From Craspedostauros australis (lineage: Eukaryota; Bacillariophyta; Bacillariophyceae; Mastogloiales; Achnanthaceae): 64,000 bases of DNA. Position 1 is the first letter of the stretch, and each line of letters begins with the position of its first letter. The stretch is from contig JAMXDE010000035.1 in NCBI GenBank assembly GCA_026770025.1, forward strand, positions 310,001 to 374,000, written 5' to 3'. A program made the position numbers and the translations under genes. Positions 24,101-33,131 of this stretch are shown piece by piece. Below the pieces are notes generated by a model, which was not told where the DNA came from, ran no database searches, and saw nothing but the letters and a program-made list of their open reading frames with translations.

Positions 24101-26567
24101 GGCGCGTGTTGGATCCTACAAACACCTGTACCATGGTACATCCACCGTGTCCGGGGACTCCATCATGATGAGCAGGCGTGTCAGAGAACAACGTGTCCAT
24201 GGAAACAACATCGTGTAGTCGACTGACATTGGCTGCGGGGAATCTAGACTTATAGTGCTTACGCATGGGATAACGCTCAGACATGCGGTACCACTGGGTA
24301 GTACATGCAAGAGTGTCACGCACGCGGTCTGCTGGAATCCACCCGAAGTACGGCCGTAGCGCATGGAAGTTGGGCGCTTTACCCACGATGTTGCGTGGCC
24401 CAGCCTTGATTGCCTTCTCCCCATCCCCGATCGTTGCAGCGGATTGAGCGTACTGAACGCACTTGGAGATGGTGATGTCGATGTCGTCGTCTTCGCCGCG
24501 TTCGGTCGCGGGGATGTTGTCCAGATCAGCCTCCCCGTCCAGGACAGATGGGTCCCACTCTTGGTCGGAGGTGAAGAACACGTGTGGCAGATCGTCTAGC
24601 TCTGCTTGAGTTGGCTTGTGCATGTCCATGTATGCGAGGCCTTGACGCACGGTGAGCGGGATGATGAATCCGTCTGGCGTGACGATGGTTTGCCGACCGC
24701 CAGGGAGGTTCTTGGGTCTCTCGTTGACATCCAATCCAAACGCCGCGAGTTGGTTGGCAGAATGGATGGTGCGCCCTTTCCCGTAGTTGGCGTACTGATG
24801 GAACCAACCGATCACCGGCCCTGAGGTGGTCTGGATGACAGCGGTGGCCGTGACCAGCGCCAGATCCTTGATCTCTGCGTCGCCGATTCCAGAAACATCA
24901 GCACGGTTGGATGTGGACTCCATCACCAGCATGTCATCTCCAACGAGACCGCCGTTCGCACCTCCATCCACTAATGCGCCTTGCACAGTCACGTTTGTGT
25001 TGTTGAACTTGTACGATACGTTCGTGTGTGACAAGGTGTAGGTGCGACCATCAATGACGAGGGTAGTCGGCGGGCCCCCGGACGCGCTAGACATGGCATT
25101 GGAAAGCATACGGTTGATTGCTGTTCCGGCGGTAGAACTAGACTCATTATTGTTACTACCGTTGTCGCTGGCCTGGGTGTCCTGTTGGTCGTTCTGGTTG
25201 GATGTGGATCCACTGCGGTTGGTGTTGTTGGCGGAACGCCTAGGCTTGTCCTTCTTACCACGTCCAGACTTGGCTCGCCGGGCTTGGAGGAAGTCGCTGC
25301 GTTGCTTATCCGACAGCTTCTGGAACTCCTCACGTGGCAGCCGTTCTCGTGTCTCCTTGCTGTAGTCCTTGTTGGGCTTCCAGAGATTGGGTCCGTCGTC
25401 CTTATCCTTCCCGCGTTGCTTGCGCTGGTCGGTGTTGTTGGCCTGGCGCGGCGGCTTGGGCTTGTTGGCGTCGTGGCCATCGAGTTGAACAGCGTACGAC
25501 CGAACGAGCTCCACGAGGGTGTCGAACTCCATGGTGGTTGCGGACTTGCTGGGTGAGTAGGCCAGGATAGCGGTCTGCAGGTAGTCAGTCTGGAAGATAG
25601 ACTGGTACAGAGCCTTGTCTGCCTCGATGGCGTTGGTCAACCACTCCTTCTTCGTTGCGTCGTCGATTGGATCATCACGCAAAGCCTCAAGTTCGTGAAC
25701 CTTGTGTTGCCACAGGTCCAGGAACTGCTCACGCGTCTTGCGCCACTGCTTATCCAGCTTGAACTTGATGATGTCGTCGCGGATGCGTCGGATGGTGTTG
25801 ACAGCAGTAGCACCGGTGGTGTACTCGCGAACCAGCATGCAGTAGACGGCTTGGCCGTCACAGATCGACTCGTATGGAGTGACACACTTCCTACTCTTCG
25901 TGGTCTGCAGGTTGGATACAAACACGTTGAACAGGAAGGTGGACTGCACTTTGAAGAGCTCGGCTTGTTCATCAGACGGGACGTAGTCAGTATCGAGAAC
26001 ATTGGAGATGCCATGAGCAGCAGCGGTGGCACGCAGACGACGATGGAACGTAGCGAAGTACTTGTCATCAGACAACTTTGGGTAGTCGCTAATGTTACGC
26101 TTGATGCTACGGTTGAAATCTGCGGCGAGGTCGCGTCCAGTCTTCTCCGTTGGTTCGGTCTTCGTTGGTTCGAAGGGGAATGCGCTGGTGGTTCCATCGG
26201 GCATGGCAGCTGAGGATGCGGGCGAGGGTGTGAACGTCCGGGCGAGATACTCCATGTACGAAGCTTGGTTGAGTTCCCGCCATGTCTCTGCAGTGGGATT
26301 AGGTTGAACACTGAACCAGCCAATGGCATTTATGAATTTCCGGATTGCTACCTTAGACAGTTGGGCTACGTAGTCGGATCCTGGATCAGGCACCTGGATG
26401 GTGACGTCCATATCGAGCATGTCTTCGCGATGGAGCGAAGCGAAATCCATGATGGTTTGGATCTCTTCGTTGTGCAAGATAAGCCATTCATTGGATGAGT
26501 CGTCATATCCGAGAACGCTGAGGACGTGCGCCAGGATGGGGTCGTTGATTGGGATTGCGTTGGACAT
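21108..26567 (-). CDS. Gag-pol polyprotein of copia element F
   Basis: A single 1,819-residue frame. Residues 1-500 are Gag-like, mostly helical and ending in a Lys/Arg/Asn/Gln-rich stretch. No CCHC knuckle is visible. A protease follows near residue 526 with VDGGANGG, so the usual D-S/T-G reads D-G-G. The integrase core has Asp near 787 (SMDTLFSD), Asp near 854 (SDNAT) and Glu near 889 (NPVERR). RT has YVDD near 1,459 and is preceded by the MMIIVKALYGLRTSG stretch typical of this clade. RNase H starts near 1,662 (VDANLMHC). There is no stop or frameshift, and one frame for both parts means no recoding is needed. The closest described relatives are probably diatom CoDi-type elements, from memory of the family style and not from a search. 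Confidence 0.9.
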   Translation of the reverse strand: MSNAIPINDPILAHVLSVLGYDDSSNEWLILHNEEIQTIMDFASLHREDMLDMDVTIQVPDPGSDYVAQLSKVAIRKFINAIGWFSVQPNPTAETWRELNQASYMEYLARTFTPSPASSAAMPDGTTSAFPFEPTKTEPTEKTGRDLAADFNRSIKRNISDYPKLSDDKYFATFHRRLRATAAAHGISNVLDTDYVPSDEQAELFKVQSTFLFNVFVSNLQTTKSRKCVTPYESICDGQAVYCMLVREYTTGATAVNTIRRIRDDIIKFKLDKQWRKTREQFLDLWQHKVHELEALRDDPIDDATKKEWLTNAIEADKALYQSIFQTDYLQTAILAYSPSKSATTMEFDTLVELVRSYAVQLDGHDANKPKPPRQANNTDQRKQRGKDKDDGPNLWKPNKDYSKETRERLPREEFQKLSDKQRSDFLQARRAKSGRGKKDKPRRSANNTNRSGSTSNQNDQQDTQASDNGSNNNESSSTAGTAINRMLSNAMSSASGGPPTTLVIDGRTYTLSHTNVSYKFNNTNVTVQGALVDGGANGGLVGDDMLVMESTSNRADVSGIGDAEIKDLALVTATAVIQTTSGPVIGWFHQYANYGKGRTIHSANQLAAFGLDVNERPKNLPGGRQTIVTPDGFIIPLTVRQGLAYMDMHKPTQAELDDLPHVFFTSDQEWDPSVLDGEADLDNIPATERGEDDDIDITISKCVQYAQSAATIGDGEKAIKAGPRNIVGKAPNFHALRPYFGWIPADRVRDTLACTTQWYRMSERYPMRKHYKSRFPAANVSRLHDVVSMDTLFSDTPAHHDGVPGHGGCTMVQVFVGSNTRLTAAYPLASESHVPRVVQDFIREHGAMDVLMSDNATAQIGGKMKDILRQYCIADHQSEPHHQHQNPVERRIQDIKRTTNGIMDRTGTPARFWLICTLYVVGLLNHLSQSTAGHITPIQAATGQRPDVSKYLSFHWWEPVYYKVGNAAFPGTTQERRGRWAGPCEHKGDELTFWVLDDATQRLLPRSSIRRVSDDARNLRADYPLPASGEDGNVDDEASENGNPDDFDSDSTPKPRRPVVHALSDLVATSHGESDSGVVKVPKFSPDELLGLTFLHQQDGLKWRARVIRRIKDGDAANHDNIKMLIAYGDDDTEELIAYTDLADIIEQQHEQEIGDGEMCVFKAITGHEGPFHSSHSKYNGSSYNVKVQWEDGSVTMEPLDVIAKDDPVSCAKYAADNNLLGLPGWKRFRKLAKRKKKLNRLINAGKRKTRAQGPIFKFGVQVPRNGKEARQLDEKNGNSKWVDAERKEMDQLHEYGTFKDLGKNARKPDGYKQIKLLWVYDVKHDLRHKARCVAGGHLTDPCKDMAYAGVVNLRSFRIALLAAELNNLKPMVGDIGNAYLEAYTKEKICFVAGPEFQEFAGHMMIIVKALYGLRTSGARFHESLADTLRDMKFFQCKADPDVWMRDAGRCWEYICVYVDDLMAVMEDPQLFFDTLINKYKYKLKGVGPIKYHLGADFDRDKDGTLTMSPQSYIKRMLANYEQVHGELPRTYTSPMEHNDAPELDTSRELNPVETRQFQSLIGALQWCITLGRFDIAAAVMTLSRFRAQPRIGHMDRAKRVYGYLRKRSDAAIRFRTGIPDHERFFKVPDHEWMYSVYGDAGEETADDDPAPKGKAVRMTTFVDANLMHCKVTGKSATGVLHLLNQTPIEWFSKRQTTVETATYGSEFVAARQATEQVIAMRLTLRAMGIPLDGPAWMFGDNQSVITSSTIPNSVLSKRHNALAYHRVRAAVAAKILHFCKIDGTENVADVMTKFLPWAKYWPLVRPLLFWKGETLGG

Positions 26568-28172
26568 CGTGTAGTTGAGCGTTGCGATGATGTGGTCGTT
26601 GGTCCAATTTGCTAATAATATCGGACGAGTATTTTCCCGCAGCTCCCAGGAAAGTGGTCACACTTGGAAATGACTGTGTCGTCCGCTGTGATGTCGAAGC
26701 GTTCGCTGGGATGTGACGGTGGATTTCTGCGCTTGTCGGAATTCGTCGGGAATGGAAGAGGTGCCGGATGCAAAGCGCCAGTGATGGCGAAGGCGTCAGC
26801 GGTGGTGTGATGTCACGAGTGGACTGCGGTTAATCCGTGCGCAATGTCTCGAATTGTGACTGACTGACGGATGGAAGGCCAGACGGGACCGTGTGAATTT
26901 CCCGATTGATGAATGCGAAGATGACCGTGCTTAATCCGAGGCGAAGGATGACCGATGGAAAAATGTCAACAAGGACCGTGTGAATTTCCCGTTTGGGCGA
27001 TGTGTTGGCGCGCGACCCGAAGTCGGATGAATGACTGGGATAGCGAAGGAGTTGTGAACCGATGTGACGCGCCAGTGATTGTGCGAACCGAAGGAATTCA
27101 CAGCCAATCAGAAGGTGGACTGAGCGCAAATGGGCGTTGTTGATGGAATTGTTGTCGGTTTGTTAGTCTTGAAAAACGATGAAACGTCGCGGATGGATTG
27201 CGCGTTGGATGGCCCTGCCCGTTCGGATTTCGTCTCTCCGAACGCTGTATTCTTGCGCTTGCTCAGCTGTGCTCCACCAGGATGTGGTGCACCTTTGGTT
27301 TCACCCAGTTGGACCTTCGATTCAATCCGTGCCTCCTTTGAGTGCCACGGATCAGCTTGCTATACGTCTTTTAGATCTGGCAGCAGCTTGCCCGATGTAC
27401 CTGATACTAACAGGATTTTGCACGCTAATGAGCGCGGTGCCCCCCAGGTGCCAGCAACTGCTTTGATTCACCTGGTTCCACCACTCGCGTTTTCGTCCAG
27501 CGTATACCTGCCTTCCGGTGTCGTTAGACTCACTTGTGTGATATTGCTATCAGCACAATGCTAGCTTTACGGGTTGCTTCCGCGGTATCTCTACCGATCG
27601 CGTTTCTTCCCCAGTCAAGGGCAGACGCTAGTCTGGTTAGCAGTTATCTCTGCGTCCCTTTTGGACGTTAACCGATCTCAAGTACGGCTTAGACTTAGTG
27701 TTAACGACTGACCTGGTCGCGACAACTCACGGTGAGATTGCCGATAGGTTTCAGAGGGCCTTTGCGCTCCAAGTTTTTACGTGTGTCTTGCTTCACGGGC
27801 TTTCACCTTTGTCGATGCTGACCAGGCCAAGTGTTTACGTGTGACTTGCTTCACGGGCTTTTACACCTTTGTCTTTTAGCTGACCAGCTATCGTAAGTAA
27901 CGCAGTGGTGCGATACTTGGTTGTTTTAGGGAAGAATTACTCCACCTGCGATATTCGCAACAGTGGGTGAGCCTTTCTGCACTCTGGCAGGGCGAAGCGG
28001 GTGTGGCGGCACGTAGCAATCTGCACACACGAGCAATTGGTCCGTCGTCACGAACGCGTTGGGCCTTTCTTGGGCCGAAATCAAAAGGAAGGGGACAGCG
28101 TGATGTCACGAGGGCATGCGCAGCACTTCAGGTTGCTTTCACTCTCACGATAGAGACTTGCGACTGTTAATC
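26568..28172 (-). other. Long untranslated leader of element F
   Basis: 1.6 kb between the 5' LTR and gag, unusually long for copia. It contains direct repeats: gaccgtgtgaatttcccg at about 26,889 and 26,973, and a unit of about 70 bp in tandem at about 27,770-27,890 (tttacgtgtg, cttgcttcacgggctttcacc, then gctgacca). The primer-binding candidate is GATTAACAGTCGCAAG next to the 5' LTR. No convincing reading frame. Confidence 0.6.
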
Positions 28173-28884
28173 TGATAATCAGCAATTACACACAGGACAA
28201 GAGGGGAGCACCAAACACTGCACTTACTACGCCGCCAGGGTGATCAATCCGTCAGGTGGAGTTGGAGATGTTTGGTGTTTGTTGTTGTTCTAATAGGTTG
28301 TGTTCAATTGATGATTGAGTTTGGATTATGAGATGATGATCTCCTATTTCTAATGATGGTGCCTAATGCACGGTTGCTAACGTGCTGCTCGATTACCTTG
28401 TGGTTTCTCTTGCAGTCTTTTCTAAAACATTGCCCAAGATGGCATGTTGATCTACACGATACTCCGTGTTATTCTTGCCTTTGGGTCTTTCTTCATCTCT
28501 CCTGGTCTTGCCTAATCTTGATCTCTGTTTGATCACATATGGATTGATCCGTCTACGTCGACAAGGTGCATGCATCACCTCTGACGATGTTGTTCTGGAT
28601 CCTAAGTATTGTTGCCACGTGCTCGATGATGCACTCGGCATGGCTAGACAGGTCAGTGTACCATGACTAAAACATAATCTCGATTCCGAGGATCACAATG
28701 ACCGATCCTCTGACGTCATACGATGATGTCAGTGCCTACGTCATGTTCGATGACCGTAGTGACCGAATATCAATCGTGTATCAAGACTCACTCGACTATA
28801 CTCTCAAATCGAGTCGAATCAAAAATAGTGAATCACGTTTCAGTCATGGGAGATGGGTACCTAATTTCGATCTAGATGTTGATA
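28173..28884 (-). repeat. 5' LTR of element F
   Basis: 712 bp. It drives the element from right to left. Confidence 0.9.
28711..28718. promoter_or_regulatory. TGACGTCA palindrome in the F LTR (5' copy)
   Basis: Same position in the LTR as 20,910. This copy lies in the LTR that would act as promoter. Confidence 0.5.
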
Positions 28885-29199
28885 CGGGGCTTGTATGCGG
28901 TCATGCTTTTGTCCATGACTTTTACCTGGCCCGGAATGATGGTGTCGCGCCGACGCTTGTTTGAAAAACTCCACCCCAGGTTGGATTTGCCACCATTTAT
29001 CCTCGAGTTGCTTGGCCAGGTCAGAGAACAAGTACGGGATGAAGTGCTTGCGGATGTGTTGGAAGTGATGGAAAGGCATGTGTGTCATGACATTCCTGTC
29101 CTCACAGAAACCTTCGTTCATCCTGTCGCCCCAATGCTTCGTGGTCGAATCGAGCTTGCCTACGAGTATAATTCCAAAGAACACCCACAGTTCGCGCTC
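28885..29199 (-). pseudogene. piggyBac-like transposase, start of the catalytic domain
   Basis: Reads ERELWVFFGIILVGKLD, then DKWWQIQPGVEFFK and, after a one-base frameshift near 28,950, RRRDTIIPGQVKVMDKSM. The Asp of VMDKSM is the expected first catalytic residue. Just upstream (near 29,200) the minus strand reads ctctattag before the coding stretch, which could be an intron acceptor. Confidence 0.7.
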
Positions 29200-29714
29200 A
29201 GACTAATAGAGCCCAAACGTAATGGCTGTTGTCTTGTTGGCTGTTCTTTAGCTGTAGGCAGAGGCTTGACTGGCAAGCGATCCGGACAAGAGTCTTCTGT
29301 TCCACAAGTAGTCAATTTAGAATACTGGTAGATGGTGAAGAAACGTGCGGATTATGAGATTAGTGCTATGGTTCTTCTCTTCGAGGGGAATCTCCTGTGA
29401 TGTCCTGTATGACAATGCGTGTGGGTTGTGTAGCCCAAGTACCGTGGGTCGAGATCCGTTGTCTGGGTTCTGTGAGAGACAATGGGCGATGATGCTCGTT
29501 GTTGTGGCTTTGGTTCCGTGCGTCGGCGTTTTGGCGATGGTGGGTGTCAGAAACTTGGTTATCGGAACCCCATTGGTTCCTTGACACGAATTCCGAAGAT
29601 CCGCTTCAAGGTTCCGGATCTGTCTCCAAACGTGGGGTTTGGCGAAGTGTCCGTTCGATCTACTGGAATGCTGACGAGTCGGAGGATTCGTAGTCTCTCT
29701 CGCTAAGGTGGTTA
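29200..29714 (-). other. Segment between transposase pieces, no continuous frame
   Basis: No frame joins the N-terminal piece to the catalytic piece. A short LSERDYESSDSSAF stretch near 29,650-29,705 may be a decayed exon. One or two introns or further damage would explain the gap, and the sequence does not decide between them. Confidence 0.4.
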
Positions 29715-30740
29715 CTAGTTTAGCTCTATTACAGACATGGGGTCATTGTTCCGCCTGCCGCCAACATCAATTGCGCCTGCCATGATACACCTGTTGAGAG
29801 CGTCAACTTGTCGTTTCCAATTGCCAGGCCATAGATGTTGCACCAGTCCCAGGAGGTTGATGCGGTCACGATTGGTGTCGTCTTGCGAGCATTTCTTGTC
29901 GAAGTCGAAACCTGCGACGCCAAGCTCAGCTTGAGGCTCTTCGTCACACTGTTCAACTGATTTGTCATCCACCACCGTCCATGACTGTGCGTTCTTTTGC
30001 TTGCCAACCAGGACTGTTGTATCCATCAATTGGTTCTTCTCCTCCATGTGCATGTATCCTGGGGACTCTTCTTCACGTTGCATGATGTAGTTGAATTCGT
30101 CTCCAGTGAGCAAATCGCCTGTGCTGGAGTCATAGGTTCCATGGGTGTCATCTGCTGCATCATTCTTGTTGTTCATCAAGATTCCTGTCTCGGACTCATC
30201 TGTATTTTGGTTGGGGACGTCCGTGTCCGCACCATGACTGGTTGAGGCGCTGTTCCCTGGGGATAAGACGTTGGTGTGGTGTGAATAAGAGGCGTTGCTG
30301 AACGTGGATGTGTTGCGGCAGAGGTTGTGGTACTGCAACGTCTTGTAGTGCTTGTTTAGTTCCGACAATCCCCTCCCAACACTCTGCGCACGGATGAGCT
30401 CTTCAATACAGCTGCTGTCCAATTCGACTCGTGTCTTGTCAAGCAAAGTCAGCTTGGTGCCTGCATGTTCACACACTGTGTTGATGGAACGCCAGTGCAC
30501 AACCCAGTGATTCTTGGGGAGAGATTTGAGGACAACACCATACAGAATGCTTCGAACCTTGCCCTTGCTGTTCCCAGAGGTCACAAGAGATCCACAGGGG
30601 CTCGATACGTGGGTTCCAGGGCGGATCTTCATGGTGCGATCTTCAGTGGAGAGTAGATAGAGAGGAGGGCGATGTCGGTTGGGGTAGGGAAAAGCTGGTG
30701 CTGCACCTGTTGTTGGTGTTGCATCTGTTGCTGTTGCCAT
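29715..30740 (-). pseudogene. N-terminal region of the piggyBac-like transposase
   Basis: 341 residues, open from ATG at 30,740. Residues 35-110 (MKIRPGTHVSSP through KGKVRSILYGVVLKSL and WVVHWRS) look like a small beta-barrel of the Tudor/SH3 type often found at the start of algal transposase-like genes. This is followed by a low-complexity polar region and then LLGLVQHLWPGNWKRQVDAL, a segment common just before the catalytic part in this group. It may still be transcribed, because its promoter region is intact, but it could only give a truncated protein. As a stand-alone gene it would be a protein of unknown function. Confidence 0.6.
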
Positions 30741-31745
30741 GGTCGCAGTCGTGTTGCTACGTCCTCCTCATGACGTCATGATGACGCGAATAACGGAAAT
30801 TAATTTTCAGACATGCTTCCGAGAGTGGATCCGAGTGGTCAAAAAGCATTCCGATTGTCATGGGAGCACTAAATGCGAGCATACCAACACACCATAGCAA
30901 TACAACAATGTATAGATCATATTATCGTGACCGCCTCGGAGAGAGGAATCTGAAATGATATCTATTGTACAGATTGAGCCAAAGACCGCTAAGTTCGGAG
31001 AATTCAAAGATGGAGGGTCGAATTTCTCGAAAAAAGAGGCAAGATCCTACCGGACCCCTGTAGAATCCTACTTGTAGCCAACTGTAGCCAACGATATCCA
31101 AAAAACATCCGGTCTGTCCGTCGATCGACAGCAAAACCACACCAAGGGGATCAATAAACACATTAAGATCGACGAGATAGTAGTAACAACAAGATAATGT
31201 TATTGCTTTCCTGGATAGCCCTGAGTCTTAAGTTTACGTAGATGTAAGGAGATATTCGATTGAGTGTCTACAACTTTAAGTCCGAGATCGGGAAAAATGG
31301 ATCCAAAATCTGTAGCCAACTGTAGCCAATCGTAGCCAAAAATCGCCAATTTTTGGTCTGGCTCTTTGGGGCACTAGTGTTATCGCAAGTGCATCAACTG
31401 CGATCTGCACCTCGTTGATATTGGATCTTCGTGTCATCGGTATTGACGGGATTCGATCAAGCATGCAAGCGGCATTGGTGTCCCGTTGTATTTCTCCGAA
31501 CTGGGACCAACAGGCTGTCGTACGCAGTTCTTCGAAAGACGACTCGTTCCTTGTCAACGACGGAATGTCGAGTGTGGCTTTCTCGTACCTGGGACACCCA
31601 ATAATTTGTCCAGAATTCCGAAAATTACATGTTCTGGAGTCTTGCAGGACTAAATCAAGAGAAAATCAGCGCGATGATCGAATTGTGTATGAATTATTCA
31701 AACACGACAACTCAGCGAGAAATTCCTTGAAATGCGCAATTTCCA
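30741..31745. other. Non-coding region upstream of the transposase relic
   Basis: AT-rich for this window. The word tgtagccaactgtagccaa occurs at about 31,075 and 31,311, and a small palindrome, ccaaaaatcgccaatttttgg, at about 31,337. No supported gene. Confidence 0.5.
30771..30778. promoter_or_regulatory. TGACGTCA palindrome upstream of the transposase start
   Basis: Exact match inside the longer palindrome catgacgtcatg, 31 bp upstream of the ATG at 30,740, with a half-site (atgacgcg) 3' of it. Confidence 0.5.
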
Positions 31746-31953
31746 TTAACGGAGAATAAACTATCGGACATAGTCGAACATGAGGACAAATCCGGACAGT
31801 CCCTGACAAATCGGGACAAATCCGGACAAGCCACCACACTAACCGTGTACAACTACTATTCCATGTAGTCGGAGATGTCCGGATCTGTCCGGATTTGTCA
31901 GGGACTGGCCGGATTTGTCCTCGTGTTCAACTTTGTCCGATGGAGTCCGTTAA
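31746..31953. mobile_element. 200-bp foldback element (MITE) flanked by TTAA
   Basis: TTAA at 31,746-31,749 and 31,950-31,953 brackets 200 bp beginning CGGA and ending TCCG. The two halves are long inverted repeats. The left arm has atcggacatagtcgaac then gaggacaaatccgg, and the right arm is its near reverse complement. About 65 bp pair on each side around a loop of about 50 bp. The arms contain tandem tccggacaaat-type words. There is no coding capacity. TTAA is the piggyBac target, which fits mobilisation by that family. Confidence 0.75.
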
Positions 31954-33131
31954 GTCATTGCTTGCCGTTGCTGAATTTTTTCTCAAATGGTCGACTTAGA
32001 AGAAAAGAATGACAAACTTGATCGATACTCTGGTTCTGTCCTTTTATAGTCCCGCAAGACTAGAAACGATGTCAACACACACATTCTGGACAAATTATTG
32101 GGTGTGCCTGGGTGACAAAATCATTTTTGGGTGTCGAATTTCCGTTTCCGTTGCTGTTTGCCGGGTGTCCCGGATGGTGCCCTGAAGTCGTATGGGTCGG
32201 CTGTGTCAACCAGTGATATGTCACCAGCAGTCAGAAAGCACCTTGGTGTGCACCGGGGAAAAGAAATTCAATCCTCATACTGTACGAGCTTTTGCATCCG
32301 TTTGGTGAGAACCTCCACGGATGGCGAAATTGCGTTATCTGTTGACATCGATGAGTGCGGAGAGTGGGTCTTTTCGTTGGCCGTTGACTTTTGTTGAGAC
32401 TTCGGAATGAATGTCAACAATCGAGCGATCAGAGCAGCTCAAAAGACATCGAAGTCAGTGAAAGTTGGCGAGGCGTTTCCTCTCAAGGCACGAGTTCCAC
32501 ACCGCCGAGAGTCATTTTTGATGTTAACCAGTAACCACAACGTCTCCCACCAGATCGACAATCGTACTACTCCTCACCACGCAACGTCGCGCTGCAACAC
32601 AGCACAACGTAGCACAACTCAACGTGTTGTGGTCCTCTATGGTCATCTTTTCAGTTTGCACAAGCGAAAACACAACTCACTTCGCCACATCACATAGGCG
32701 GAGCGGAATGCCAACACACACTACAGGAACGAGTACAAGCAGAATGCACGCTGCCCGTACCCTCCGAAACAACACCAGAGCTCTGCGATCGCAGGTGTGA
32801 CTCTTCTCATAATCTCAGCAAGGCTACAATCAACCAACCAACTAAGCAACTGAGCAAGCCAACAAGGTATCAGGAGTGACGGGAACGGATTGCATCACGA
32901 TCGCGCTGCTGCACTTCTGTGCTATCCGCAATCATCCGCCAACAACAACACTACCACACTGCCACACTTGTGCAATAGAGTACATACTTCTCATCTCGTC
33001 TCCATCATTACACAGTCCTGCCATCCTCCACAATCGCAGCACAACAAAGCACAGCCCAAGTACAAGCACACGACACGACAATCAGAAGGAAAACACACGT
33101 ACCGTACCACGAGTGCGAAGTCAACCCAACA
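31954..33131. other. Intergenic region upstream of the first PSxx gene
   Basis: No supported gene. The reading frame at 32,131-32,397 has no recognisable features. The last 400 bp are rich in CAA/CACA-type sequence and poor in G, as is common in leaders just before a start codon. Confidence 0.4.

Larger units (their letters stand above)
20372..28884 (-). mobile_element. Copia-type LTR retrotransposon F, full length and apparently recent
   Basis: 8,513 bp bounded by CGGGG duplications (20,367-20,371 and 28,885-28,889). The two 712-bp LTRs (20,372-21,083 and 28,173-28,884) stay in register at an offset of 7,801 bp, and no mismatch was seen by eye. In element orientation the LTR runs from TATCAACATC to GATTATCA, so it ends in CA but does not start with TG. 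The boundary could shift by one base, giving GTATC and a 4-bp duplication. A purine tract (AGGGGAG) lies next to the 3' LTR at 21,084-21,090. One uninterrupted gag-pol frame and matching LTRs make this the best candidate for an active element here. Confidence 0.9.
18574..30740 (-). pseudogene. piggyBac-like transposase gene, broken into pieces by three insertions
   Basis: Four minus-strand pieces align in order with a piggyBac-type (DDE_Tnp_1_7) transposase. They are an N-terminal region (29,715-30,740), the start of the catalytic domain (28,885-29,199), its middle (19,883-20,371) and its end (18,574-19,189). The three acidic residues of the family can be placed: Asp in VMDKSM, Asp in LGDSW and Asp in NAVDTHN. 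Element F splits the protein just after AYKP, and the codons rejoin in frame when F and one CGGGG are removed. The 19,190-19,877 insertion splits it after NDTPT, again with clean rejoining. There are also frameshifts near 28,950 (one extra base) and 18,855. The C-terminal end is cut off by the LTR of D. The gene cannot be functional now. Confidence 0.8.
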
